Position numbers and translations under genes: made by a program. Under the pieces are notes generated by a model that made no database searches, was not told the DNA's origin, and was given only the letters and a program-made list of their open reading frames with translations. This document shows, piece after piece, positions 47,761-59,567 of a stretch of DNA of 64,000 bases (positions are counted from its first letter, which is position 1; each line of letters begins with the position of its first letter). Source of the stretch: Hemileia vastatrix (taxonomy: Eukaryota > Basidiomycota > Pucciniomycetes > Pucciniales > Zaghouaniaceae). Location: assembly GCA_030280995.1 (NCBI GenBank), contig JASXTE010000014.1, positions 1,852,656-1,916,655 on the forward strand, in the 5' to 3' direction.

Positions 47761-47845
47761 TTGGCAGTTGGAAGTGGGGGTGGCAGGGTAACTCTAGTCA
47801 ATTTGGTCTTTTTTTAGGTAGGGGGGTGGGGGTGGAAGGTTACAT

Positions 47846-47882
47846 AGATTGCCAGCCAGCCAGCTTCACTGGCTGGCTGGTC
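47846..47882. repeat. CCAGCCAGC hairpin
   Basis: CCAGCCAGCCAG, a short loop TTCA and CTGGCTGGCTGG form an inverted repeat. It is unlike the AT-rich surroundings. Confidence 0.6.
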
Positions 47883-48031
47883 ATTGATATTTCAGGGGGG
47901 GTATCTGGGTAGCCAGCCAATTCATGACATGTGAGACCTTTCATGGGCTCAAGTCTAGCCACTTTTATAGCCTTTCAAAAACCTCTAGCTCTATTAGCCA
48001 CCTAATATCACCTAATACTATTCAAAAGTGA

Positions 48032-48350
48032 GCCTAGGTATTGGGCATATTCAGTTGCATGGCTTCCAAGAAGCCTTTTATCATTAATTTCCACTGAAAG
48101 AGATATCTTAATTTTTCTCAAGACCATATTCATTGGTCTGTAAATGACTGGAAGAAAGTCATTTGCACCAATGAATCCTCCCTTGAAATTGGTTATTTAT
48201 CCAAATAGAAAAAAAAACACTCATGAGTTTTATCAACCAAAGACAAAACCACAAATTATGGAAAGCTTACACAAGGAATGAAACAACCTTGCTACAAGAG
48301 TTCTTGAAGAATTAGTGTTCTCAATGCCATCTTGTATGTGTTCTGTGGTG
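48032..48350 (+). pseudogene. Tc1/mariner transposase fragment
   Basis: In one frame: LGIFSCMASKKPFIINFH, a stop, then KRYLNFSQDHIHWSVNDW and KKVICTNESSLEIGYLSK to a TAG. The pattern (ARKKP, then KRLxFAxxHxxW, DWxxVIxxDES) is the region around the second catalytic Asp of Tc1/Fot-type DDE transposases. Here the Asp position reads Asn (TNES). Downstream traces (INQRQNHKLWKAYTRNE) continue the family sequence weakly. Terminal repeats were not found. Confidence 0.6.
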
Positions 48351-48560
48351 GATGCAGGTGGTGGACCTACCCATCAGTAGCCAGGTTAGAAAAAGTGATT
48401 TCTTTTTTAGGTTTTTTTTCATGTTTTTGTTTTTTATCATCTTTACTGTCATCTGTAGGCTATCAAATAAATATATTTTTGTGCTCAGGAGGCTTTTATT
48501 GTTAAATTTAGGAAATGAGGGTCTGACAAGAAATAAAATTATAAAAAAAGTGTTTATATT

Positions 48561-48760
48561 AGGGGGTATCAAAGTTAAAAATCTTCCATTTTAAAATACA
48601 TCTTTTTTCCACCAAATAAACCATGATTAGTTTTTTATATATGGCATATTGTGCTCCAAAAACACCTTTTTACTGAGAAAAAATGTCAACTCTGTAACTT
48701 TATTTTTTTGTTGTTAAATACCTTATAAATAAATAGAAATTTCTAACTTTGATACCCCCT
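48561..48760. mobile_element. ~200-bp MITE (copy 3)
   Basis: Ends AGGGGGTATCAAAGTTAAAA and AACTTTGATACCCCCT; ATT duplications at 48558-48560 and 48761-48763. The interior follows the other copies, including CCACCAAATAAACCATGATT. Confidence 0.85.
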
Positions 48761-49374
48761 ATTTTCATTTTGTTATTTAATATTATGAAACAACACATCC
48801 AGTTCAATGTGGGATGGTGTTTGCAATGAAATACAACACATTTTGAGTTTGCAAGGTTAGAAAAAATGGGTGACAAGGATTTACTCCTTGGTACTGTACA
48901 TGCTCTAAGTGCAAGAAAACTAAGTGTAAGAATACTTATTTAAAACCACAAGATTTTTTTTTTCTAAAAAAAAAAAAAAAAAAAAAAGAGAGAGAAGAAA
49001 AGCAAAGGAAAAGGAAAAATAGAAAAAAAAGAAAAAAATTAAAGAAAAAATCATTTTCTTGAGAAAAATAAAATAAAGTGAAAAACATAATATCTTATGG
49101 AAGCAAGATATCTTTCTTACACTTCTTTTTCTCACACATATTTTTCTTATACATATTTTTCTTGCACTTTTTTTCTTTCCTTATGTCCTTTCCTAAAATA
49201 TCCCTAGATTTTGCATGAATATCACTAATGGGGATATCATGGTGCATAGTTAAATATTTCCAACTTGTGCATGGATATACTTATTTGGGATATCTTACTA
49301 AGTGAATAATGTTTAGATAATTTTTAATCAACTGTTAGAGCATCTCCAGCCATGTCAGTAAATAATGATATGCT
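48761..49374. other. AT-rich spacer with A-rich low complexity
   Basis: A/G-rich run at 48957-49075. Near 49110-49170 TTTTTCTYACACAT-like short repeats occur. No gene. Confidence 0.4.
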
Positions 49375-50410
49375 AATTTCAATTTGAAAAAATAAATTCA
49401 CCATTAAAACAAAAGCCATCATCAAACCATCAGCAAAACTATTGGCACCATATAATATGATCTTTGGGACATAGTGACCCAAATATTTCTGTATGTCCCA
49501 TGAGCAGGAGGCACATAACTTCAAAAAAATTGTGTAACCACCATTTTTGTGCAAGCATGTGCAGATTCACTTGTCAAAAATGGTTGATGAACTACCTGAC
49601 TTATATTTCCTGCATGTATAAATACACATCTTAAAGAATGTAAAATAACCATTCAGACCAAAAGGAATATAACATAATGGCCTGATGTTTTCCTTTGAAA
49701 TGATAAAGATGACTACCAACTGTTCTGCCCCACCCCAATATTAGCCTGAAGTAAAAAAATATGATGGAAATTCTCAGTTTATGTTTGCCACTCATTTTCC
49801 ATCCAAAATGAAAACCATATTGCATGTACTGTAACTATGAATATGCAATATTCAAAATGTATAATGCATAAAACATATTTCATATTGCATGTTGCATAAT
49901 GCATAATGAATATTTCACATTGCATCATGAATAATGAATACTGCATATTCATAGGTAGAGTGCATGCAATATGATTTTCATTTTGAATGGAAAATGTGTG
50001 GCAAACATAAACTGAGAATTTCCATAATGTTTTACTTCAGTCTACTGTTGGGGTGGGGTAGAACAGTTAGTGGTCATATTTAAAATTTCAAAGGCAAATA
50101 TCAGGCCATTAAATTATGTTCCTTTTGGTAAGAATGGTTATTGTACCTTCTTTGAGCTGTGTATTTATACATGCAGGAAATATAAGTCTGGTAGTTCATC
50201 AACCATTTTTGGCAAGTAAATATGTGCATGCTTGCACAAAAATGGTGGTCACTAAAAATTTTTTTGAAGACATGTGCCACCTACTCATAAGCTATACAGA
50301 AATATTTGGGTTACCATGTCCTAAAGCTCATATTATATGGTTCCAATAGTTTTTCTGATGCTTTGATGATGGATTTTGTTTTAGTGGTGTATATATCATT
50401 TCAATTGGCA
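49375..50410. repeat. Large fold-back: ~450-bp inverted arms, ~140-bp spacer
   Basis: The left arm (about 49375-49830) and right arm (about 49965-50410) are inverted copies with roughly 85-90% identity by eye. Shared blocks include GTGGCAAACATAAACTGAGA, TTTATACATGCAGGAAATAT and GTTCATCAACCATTTTTG. The spacer is a cluster of TTGCATAATGCATAATGAAT-like repeats. Short protein-like frames in the arms (GLMMAFVLMVNLFFQIEISI) are not recognised. The structure suits a fold-back transposon or a palindromic duplication. Confidence 0.75.
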
Positions 50411-50509
50411 AAATTTCTGAAGTTATTTACCTTAAATGGTGATTTGTGAAATCTGAGTTTACAAGTTTATTAGAAAATTAGAAAGTGAGATGATAAAATA
50501 GCTAGCAAA

Positions 50510-51065
50510 ACAAGAAATATGATATTTGAGTATAAAATAATGACAGAAATGGTGCATGTAAAATGAGAAAAAAAATGTAGAAAATGATGAGATGTGATAT
50601 TTGATATAAATTCAAAATGGTAAATAGAAAATTAGATGAGAAGAAATATTAGAATATGATGGAATATGATATTTTAGTAAATAAAAATTTGAAGTCCAAA
50701 AGGGGCATATGAGATATGAAAAAATATAGCAAATGATAAAATATGCTATTTGAACACAAAATAATTATTGGAAAAACTCAAGAAGTAAGTCAAATAAAAT
50801 ACTTGGTGAATAATGAAATATGATATGTCATTATCAAACTATAATGGAGAAGTAAAAAATTCTAAAAGGAAAAAAAAATTAAGAAATGATGAAATGTGAT
50901 ATTTTAGAATAAAAGTTTGTTAGAAAACTAGCAAATCAGATGATTAAAAAACTAACAAATGATGAAATGTGATTATTTAGTGTAAAATGATAATTAAAAA
51001 TCAACATTTGGAAACAACAAGTAGTTATCAAATGAAGAAATGTGATATTGGAAGATGAAATTGTG
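50510..51065. repeat. Degenerate ~73-bp tandem array, about eight units
   Basis: The core RATGAAATGTGATATTTGAG recurs near 50516, 50587, 50657, 50735, 50812, 50888, 50961 and 51033, a spacing of 70-78 bp. Units are well diverged. No coding potential. Confidence 0.55.
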
Positions 51066-51399
51066 ATGAAACCTTTCTAAATGAAACTCAGAAATAATAT
51101 GAAGAATTGTGAAAATGTAGTATGAAAAAGATGAAGTGAAAAAAAAGTTAAAAGAAATGTTACAACTAGATAAATTAATGATACTGAATGAGTGCTGGTC
51201 AAATTCTGGTCAATCACTGGTAAAAATTCTGGTCATATTCAGGATGAATGCAGTGCAAAGAAAAAAACTCATTGGGGACTTGCATGCAAGTTTCCCCCCT
51301 GATTTTTCTTGGCATATGTATGTCTATTACTATGATATATATATTCATATTTATAAGGTTTAGAAGTGGAACCTACATAAGTAATATGAAGAGTAAAAT
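51066..51399. other. Short spacer before Gypsy 2
   Basis: No gene. TTGGGGACTTGCATGCAAGT, followed by TTCCCCCCTG, near 51272-51301 resembles the right end of the CACCACGC family and may be a remnant. Confidence 0.35.
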
Positions 51400-52144
51400 T
51401 GTCAATGGTTCCCAATGATCTAGAAGATTTTAACAGAGGTCCAATGGCGGTGATAGGTGGATATTCAAGGATTTCAAAGTAAAGGTATGTAGAGGATTAT
51501 CTTTATTTTTTATTACTCAATTTAAAGATAAAAATATATTTATTATTATAATTAGATGGATTAAAATTATGCAGATGTAAGTACTGAAGCAATAAGTAGT
51601 AGTAATAAAAGGATTATTGTGTGTAAATAAAAGATGCTTCAAAATAACAAAAATGGGAGGCCTTATATAGGCAAAAGGGAGAGAAACCACAGAGATAATA
51701 ATCCTATATACAGGAGTATGACAGAAAAAGAAAATTCCAGAATAAAATATTGCAAATATTAAAGTTGTTCTATAAAGAGTGTATTAATATAATGTATTTA
51801 CTGTATATGTCAAATTATTTGATTTATTTCAAAGTTTCTGTAAATGTCACTTTTAAATAAATAATTTGAAAATTTTATTTATTTATTTATTTATTTTTAG
51901 TATTAAATTTTATTTATTTTAACCTGTCTTTGAGCAAGGTTTTAGGGAATAAAAAATATAAGGGACATTAATATTAATTTTAAATATTTACTAAATTTAC
52001 TTATTGTAATTAGTTAATTTATTACAAGTAATTTTAAAGTAAATATACTATTATTAATAATAAAATAAGAAATAAAAAAGGTTTTTCTTCATCCAAGTAA
52101 ATAATAAATTTTTTTGCTGGGTAATTCTAGCAGCCTGGCTGACA
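51400..52144 (-). repeat. 3' LTR of Gypsy 2
   Basis: 745 bp, TGTCAATGG to CTGACA on the plus strand. The polypurine tract CTCCCTCACTCT (AGAGTGAGGGAG on the minus strand) follows at 52145-52156. A TATATAAG box on the minus strand lies near 51670-51677. Confidence 0.9.
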
Positions 52145-52178
52145 CTCCCTCACTCTAAAAAAAACAATAAAAATAATG

Positions 52179-55100
52179 CTATGATTTTTTCTTTTTATAT
52201 TTCTTTAGCAGAGTAGGAAGATTGGATATCTCTTTCCCAGGTATCCACAAATCATATTCAGAAGATTTATTCTTGAATCTCAATAAGTATTCAGTACCTT
52301 TTTCAGAAGTAACTATTCTGTCATTTAGAATCTTATCAATTTCTGCTGTCTCAGTGATTTCATTAGGGATCTTTTTGGTCTTCCCCTCCTTTTGGGAAAT
52401 AAATCACTATTGGATGTGTAAGGCTTCAAAAGAGATATTTGAAAAACAGGATGTTTTCTGTCATATGGAGAGTAAAATATAAATTCAACTGCATTATCAC
52501 CAACCATTCTTCTGACTACAAATGGACCTACAAATGGGTCTTTTAGTTTGTTATTACCTTGTAAATTGAAGTGGACTGTAGAAATCAGTACTTCATCACC
52601 CTTTTTAAAAGTGTATTCTTTATGGTATTTGTACCACCTCTTCTTCTCATATTCAAAAGATTTTTCAATACATTTTTGAGCATGACTTCTGCAAATTTGT
52701 TGCATTTGAAGAAAAGATTTTACACCAGGATGTAAATCCAATTTAGGTATTTTATTATTGAGAATTTGGGCAGGAGTATTTGGAACATATCCAAGCCAGA
52801 TCTCAAAAGGCTTTTTCTGAGTAAAAGAATGAGCAGTGCTATTATAAGCAAATTCCAAACCAGTAAGTAAGGTAACCCAATCATGAGTGAATCTGTCATT
52901 TTCTTTGTACTCAAGGCCAAAGGCACAATACCTTCTTATCATGTCCTCTAATTTCTGAATCACTCTTTCAGCTACTCCATCAGTTTGGGGTTGATGGGCA
53001 GTAGAAAGCTTCAGATCACAACCACAAACATCCATCAGAGACATCCAAAATTATGAAGTAAATTTAGGGTCTCTTTCAGAGATTATGGCCTTTGGAAAAC
53101 TAGCAGTATTAAACATATGAGACCACCACAAAAAATCTAATTCTTTAGTGGAAACATCCTTGTGAGTAGGGATAAATTTACACATTTTTGTTAATCTGTC
53201 CACAATAACCCAGCAAGAGTTATAACTGTCTTTCCCAGCAATGGGAAATCCTGTTACAAAGTCCATATTTATTATTTGCCATTGTGCATCAGGAGCTTCA
53301 ATATGTTGCATTAATCCAGCACTTTTTCCAGTCAATCTTTTTGATTTCTGGAAAGAATCACAGGATTCAACATATATTTTGGTGTCTTCAGACATATAAA
53401 CCCACCAAGCAGTGTTCTTAATTCTGATCATTTTTTTCTCAAGATCAAAATTTCCAGCCAATATTTCATCATGACAAATTTTCAAGATGATCTCTTTCAT
53501 AGAAGGAGGAATAACAATAACATTACTCAAATTTCTTTGATAATAGAGGTAGCCTTCATCAATTGAAAATTTACCTTTTTCCAAAGGCTTCTGGTACTTT
53601 GGTGGGCAAATTTAATTAATTCTTGTATTGAAGCATTCTTTGGATCATTTAATATAGTACATAACTTTTTTAAGTCAGTGTCCTTATCATATGAATCCAG
53701 AATAAGCTTTAATAGCTCTTCCTTCATATCAACCAGATATATTCCATGAATATGAACTATCTCATCTTCAGGAACATTTGCAGAATTTGAGTCATCATTT
53801 GGCAAAGGTAGCCTTGATAACATATCCACATTTGAGTGAACAATACCAGCCCTATGAATTATTTTCATCCTCCCTCTGTATTCTTGAACAGATAGCTGCC
53901 ATCTGAACATATGTCTGTTAGGTGTTTTCAAGTTTAAGAGGTATTTAACTGCACTTCAGTCAGTGACAAGTTAAAATTTCTGGTCATCCAGGTAATAATG
54001 TAGCTTCTCTAGAGCCCACACTACTTCTAAACACTCCATTTGAGTGGCACCATATTCCAATTCACTACTTCTCAAAGTTCTTGAAAGATAACAAATTACT
54101 ACTTTTGATACTTTATCATTCATAACTTTTTTTTGATGGAGAGAAGCACCAAAGACAATAAAACTGGAATCAGTGTATAAAACAAATTGTTGATTAAGGT
54201 CAGGCCAAGCAAGAATTGGTGCTGACATCAAACAATGTTTCATAGTGTCAAAAACTCTTTGTCTTTAACTGTTCCAGACAAAATCAACATCTTTCCTAGT
54301 TAATCGGGTAAGAGGTAATGCTATGACCTGATAATTTTTAATATACTGTCTATAGTATCCACACATTCCCAAAAAACTCTGGAGCTCTCTAACTTTGGTA
54401 GGAGATTTCACCTGTTGTATGGCTGCAACTTTGATCTGGTCAACACATATCTGCAAACCTGAGACAACATTACCAAGCACTTTTAAGGAATGAAAACCAA
54501 GTTTGCATTTTTTCAGGGCAAGTGTCATATTGATCTCATCCATCTTATGGAAAACTTTACACAGGTGGTTAAGATGGTCCTCAAATGTTTTAGAGAATAT
54601 GATGATATCATCAACGTAAACCATCTGTCATCCTTCAATTAATTCCAGATGGAATGTGGTATCCATAACTTTTTGAAAAACTGAAGGGGCATTTTTGGGG
54701 CCAAATAGCATCCTAGCATACTTATAAATACCCATATGACTGGCAATCATCAGAAAACTCTGAGAATTCTTCTCAACATGTACCTGGTGATATCCTTTAT
54801 TACCATCTAAACAGCTGATATATTTAGCACCATGTAAGGTAGCATGTATAGAGCTAATTCTGGGTAAAGGATAGATATCATCAACGTTATAAGTTTTTAA
54901 TGCTCTATCATCACCACATAACCTGGATTTATCTTTCTCATAAGAAATTAATACAGGTGAGATAAAACAATATTTAGGTGTTTCAACTACCTTTTCAATA
55001 ATATTCATTTTTAAAAGGGTAGAGATTTTGTCTTCAATATCTTTTCTCTTTGTGAGAGAAGCAGGATAAGGCTTCTTCTTTAAACTAGGTGGTATTTCAG

Positions 55101-57000
55101 TTAATGGGCAAGATAATGAGAGCTTAATTTCTTCTTTTACTGATCCTAATTCATGAGACCCACGAGCAAAGGCTATAGGAAAAGATCTTATCAATTGAAT
55201 GGTGGAATCTTTTTCCTCACCAGAAAGTTGCTCTCCAAAAGAAGCAGTGTCGATTTCAGACAAAAGGGCAGGCATTTATTTTGTAGATATTCCTTTATAT
55301 TGAACTAAAGAATGAAATGTATTCAATCCTGGTGTTAATAATTTTTTGGGGGAGGAAATTTTAAATTTTCTCTTTCCATTCATCCCCATTGTGAAGCATT
55401 GGTTTGAGGTATCCAATTTTATGCTGTATTTAGTTAAAATATCATTTCCCACAATGAACCAACTGCTTAAATTATCATTTTTCATAACAACAGAATCACA
55501 CATAGCTCTTACAAAACCATGGTTCTATTTGAAAAATACTGTGGTTTTGTATTTACCAATGGGGGACAAAACAGAGCCATAACCTCTCCAATTCTCAGAA
55601 ATGATAGGCATCAGTTTTGATTTATAATCCTTTTCCACTGAAGCAAGTGCTTTTACAGATACTACACTTCCTCCAGCTCCAGAATCTAAAACAACCTCAA
55701 TGATATTTTCATTAATCAAGACTGGTGCATTGAGAGGGGCAATAATAATTGAGCTGTCCTCAAGATTTCTTATGATCTCAGTATTTTCTCCTGTAGATAA
55801 ATTATTATTCCCAATATCAATATTATTTAAAAAATGAATATCTTCTTCCAGCATTAAAATTTCCTGGTGAGATTCATATGAAATATTGCTGGCACAAACA
55901 CTTGAAGTATCATCCAGTGCAACTGTGTCATCAGCATGTTACTCTGTCTGTTCAACAAGATTTATTTTCTTGTCACAAACATTACCTTTCTGCCAAGGCT
56001 TATTGCATTTAAAGAAAGTGTTTGTTGCATAATTTTTAGGTGAAATAGGGGCAGAAGGTTTACCAACGTTTTCAAGAGGTTCCTGTTGGTAATTGGAGGT
56101 TTTCTCCAATGAAGTTCTAGGAATGAATCTTCTAGAATCATAGTTGTTATTTTAAAGGATCTCATTACAAGTATTAATAAAAGAAGAAGGTTCTCTTGAG
56201 AACTCAGTCCTAGCAACTATCAGGTCTCTCAGAGACATAGGCAATTTATAGAGGATCCTGTCCTTCCATAATTCAAACTCCATATCTGGGTCCATTGCCC
56301 TCAGGATTTTCACAAGTTTCATCAGGAACTCAATATGTTTTTCAGCAGAAGAATAGCTATATCTAGCTGCTTCATACTGCCTTTGTTGAGCTAACCTAAA
56401 CTTGGAACCACCAAGTTGTGCTTTAATTAATTTCCTCCAATCTTCCCATGAGTAGTCATTTTTATCTAAATGGACAGATTCATACCACATTAGGGCTAAG
56501 TTGGTAAATAAAGAAATTAATTTTGACACAATTTCTTCATCTGGCAGTTTGTAAGAATTTTCCAGATTATCAATCCTGCAAATAAATTTCTGCCAATCAG
56601 AGGAATAATCACCATCAAATGTTGGATATTGGCCAAGTTTTTTCCAATTCTTTTAATTTGAAGCAGTCTCCTTATTACAAGCTTGTTTCTGAGTGAGAAG
56701 AAGCTGTAAATTCTCCAATTGGGAATTAATCTCATTGTTTATCCCTTCTGTAGATGAACAAGGTACATCATCAATTTTTGATGGAAACTCAGTAATATCT
56801 ACAGGCATTTCTGGCACTAATTTTACTTTAGATGAAATAAGGAATTTATTTCTATTTCTTGCATTTCCTCATCTTGATTGGTCCAATAATTTATTCATTT
56901 GAGCAAGTTTTTTAGTCAAAAGAGAACTTACAGAAGTCTCATCATAATCAATAATGTCTAGTTCCTCATCACAGGCAGCAGAAGCACTTTGATCAGTCAT
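52179..57000 (-). pseudogene. Gypsy 2 Gag-Pol, multiply broken
   Basis: ATG at 56998-57000 opens MTDQSASAACDEELDIIDYD. Gag lacks the coiled coil and overlapping exon of Gypsy 1 but keeps GQYPTFDGDYSSDWQKF and LALMWYESVHLDKNDYSW. Protease shows VVLDSGAGGSVV, RT SCLDGNKGYHQ and MVYVDDIIIFSK, and RNase H VLYTDSSFIVFG. In integrase the second catalytic Asp is changed to Glu (IISERDPKFTS against IISDRDPKFTS). The chromodomain tail ends KKYKKKKS at 52179. Stops or shifts fall near 53048, 53560, 53950, 54255, 54626, 55276, 55515, 55945, 56150 and 56660. Confidence 0.9.
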
Positions 57001-57049
57001 TTTTGTAGATAACCTGAACTGAGAGAAAGAAATATTAAAATTTAATCAG

Positions 57050-57545
57050 TTATTATCTTACTTTGTTGAAAGAAAAATAAGAGAAAAATAAAAAATATTT
57101 CAAGTATATAATCAATTATCAGGATTATTTAATCAACTGGAATAATGAAAATATAATGATTATCAGGACAAAAAATCAACTGAAATAATAATCACAATTT
57201 TTATTTATTAAATTAAGATATTTATATTTTATTACCAGGATTTAAAATAAATCAACTGAAATAATTAAATAATTTATTAATTATCAGGACAAAGAGTCAA
57301 CTGGAATAATTAACACAAGTCTCAATTAATTACTAATATATATGTTGATAATTATCAGGACTAAGAGTCAACTAAAAAATTTAATTACCAGGACTTAATT
57401 TCAACTGAAATAATTTAATATAATTAATTCAATTAATTTTATATATTTATTATTTTACTGCCAGGACAATTTGTCAACTGAAACAATAATATAATATTTT
57501 AATTATCAGGACAAAAGGTCAACTGAAATAGTTAAATATATATAT
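57050..57545 (-). repeat. Repeated leader motif of Gypsy 2, about eight copies
   Basis: On the plus strand ATTATCAGGACAAARRGTCA, then ACTGAAATAAT, recurs near 57116, 57161, 57234, 57285, 57352, 57387, 57459 and 57504, with AT-rich spacers of varying length. The copies lie between the 5' LTR and gag. Gypsy 1 has only loose relatives (TAGTTGACCATTATAG, TGGTTGACTTA) in its leader. Confidence 0.7.
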
Positions 57546-57575
57546 ATATATAATATAATTAATTTAATTTATATT

Positions 57576-57775
57576 AGGGGGTATCAAAGTTAGAAATCTT
57601 CCATTTAAAAATACCTCATTTTTCCACCAAATCAACCATGACTATTTTTTAAAACATGACATATTGTGCCCCCAAAACACCTTTTTGTTGAGAGTTAATG
57701 TCAAGTTTGTGGCTTTCTTTTTGTGTTGTGATATGCCTTTTAAATAATTACAAAAATTTTTTTTTGATAACACCT
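57576..57775. mobile_element. ~200-bp MITE (copy 4), inside the Gypsy 2 leader
   Basis: Left end AGGGGGTATCAAAGTTAGAA, right end decayed (TTGATAACACCT); ATT duplications at 57573-57575 and 57776-57778. It interrupts the Gypsy 2 leader and so is younger than that element. Confidence 0.85.
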
Positions 57776-58186
57776 ATTACTTCTAGGACTAAGAACAAAA
57801 TAGTTCTATCTTGCTCAACTAGGAAAAAAAAATTATTATTTACCAGGCATCTCCCCCTGTAATGTGAACAAATTAATGCCACTACAGAGTGCTGAGTAAA
57901 AAGATATACATAAACTATGAACATAAACTATGAAATATGCAAAGTGAGACCCACAGATAATAACCAGTATAGTCACCACAAATATATGTGACAGTTGCCA
58001 ATATATAAACCTTAGATTTGGAGCAAGGTTTGATTCCCAGTCACAGCAAAAAGTAAGTCATATGCCTGATGACATTTGTCATTTTTAGTCATCCACCAGT
58101 CCTTATTGGTCCTCATAGTTGATGGTCCCACAGTCGCCAACTTCAAGTTAATGGTGTGTCAATGACAATTTGGAAAGTCCCTCAAT
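57776..58186. other. Gypsy 2 leader between MITE and 5' LTR
   Basis: Untranslated leader. A minus-strand tract TGAGGGACTTTCCAAA at 58169-58184, just inside the LTR, is the candidate primer-binding site. It resembles that of Gypsy 1 at 13 of 17 aligned bases. Confidence 0.5.
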
Positions 58187-58933
58187 TGTCAATGGTTCCC
58201 AATGGTCTAGAAGATTTTAAAGGAGGTCCAACAGTGGTGATAGGTGGATATTCAAGGATTTCAAAGTAAAGTTATGTAGAGGATTATCTTTATGTTTTAT
58301 TACTCAATTAAAAGGTAAAATTATATTTATTATTATACTTAGATGGATTAGAATTATGCAGATGTAAGTACTAAAGCAATAAGTAGTAGTAATAAAAGGA
58401 TTATTGTGTGTAAATAAAAGATGCTTCAAAACAAGAAAAATGGGAGGCCTTATATAGGCAAAAGGGAGAGAAACCATGGAGCTAATAATCATATATACAG
58501 GAGTATGAGAGAAAAAGAAAATTCCGGAATAAAATATTGCAAATATTAAGGTTGTTCTATAAAGAGTGTATTAATATAATGTATTTACTGTGTATGTCAA
58601 ATTATTTGATTTATTTCAAAGTTTCTGTAAATGTCACTTTTAAATAAATAATTTGAATTTATATATATATATATATATATATTTTTAGTATTAATTTTTA
58701 TTTCTGTTAACCTGTCATTGAGCACGGTGTTAGGGAATAAAAAATATAAGGGACATTAATATTAATTTTAAATATTTACTAAATTTACTTATTGTAATTA
58801 GTTAATTTATTACAAGTAATTTTAAAGTAAATATACTATAATTAATAATAAAATAAGAAATAAAAAAAGGTGTGGCTTCATCCCAGTAAATAATAAATTA
58901 TTTTACTGGGTAAGTCTAGCAGCCTGGCTGACA
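58187..58933 (-). repeat. 5' LTR of Gypsy 2
   Basis: 747 bp. A minus-strand TATATAA box lies at 58450-58456. Much of the difference from the 3' copy is in a microsatellite, (TA)n here against (TATT)n there. Confidence 0.9.
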
Positions 58934-58938
58934 AAAAT

Positions 58939-59351
58939 CATGGTAAGACTGAAATTCTGACATATGAATGAGTTCCCAAATATTTCACAACTGTCCATGA
59001 AGATAGGATAAATAAAGATGTGCTAAGAATTGGATAAGGAAGTTAGCGATATCCCATCATTTTAGATTTTTTTTTTTTTTTCAATCTTTTCCTTTTTGAA
59101 TAGCACTATTTTTTATCCTCTTTTTCCAATGGTGCTGGTCTCATTTTGCTAAGACCACTCCATTTTTGAGGTCAAATTTACAAGTTTTACAAAATTTGGT
59201 GCTTAATTTTTAATTATATATTACGAATTTAGGGCTCTAAATTGATCATGTATAAAAGTTTCAGGTCAGAAAAGTTCCAGAAATATACTTTCACTGATTG
59301 TGTATTGCTTATTATGTGAATAGATAACTTGTTTTCAAACAAATATATATT
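58939..59351. other. Spacer
   Basis: No gene recognised. T-run at about 59069-59082. Confidence 0.4.
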
Positions 59352-59567
59352 AGGGGGTATCAAAGTTAGAAAGCTTACATTTCAAAATAATACCTTTTTT
59401 TTCCACCAAACCAACCATGATTATATATATATATATATATATATATATGGTATATTGTGCCCCCCAAAACACCTTTTTGCTGAGAATTAATGTCAAGTTT
59501 GTGGCTTTGTTTTTGTGTTGTGAAATACCTTTTAAATAATTACAGATTTCTAACTTTAATACCCCCT
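59352..59567. mobile_element. MITE (copy 5) with an internal (TA)n tract
   Basis: Ends AGGGGGTATCAAAGTTAGAA and AACTTTAATACCCCCT; flanks ATT and ACT. It is about 16 bp longer than the others because of a TA microsatellite near 59424-59449. Confidence 0.8.

Larger units (their letters stand above)
51400..58933 (-). mobile_element. Ty3/Gypsy chromovirus, decayed (element 2)
   Basis: LTRs at 58187-58933 (5') and 51400-52144 (3') and a perfect AAAAT target duplication (51395-51399 and 58934-58938) define the insertion. The coding order on the minus strand is Gag, protease, RT, RNase H, integrase and chromodomain, similar to Gypsy 1 in protein but with unrelated LTR bodies. A MITE (57576-57775) sits in the leader. 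Many stops and shifts show it is much older than Gypsy 1. Confidence 0.95.

Noticed and set aside
57050..57545. CRISPR-like array
   Set aside because: Repeats are degenerate, spacing is irregular, and they lie in the leader of a retrotransposon in eukaryotic DNA.
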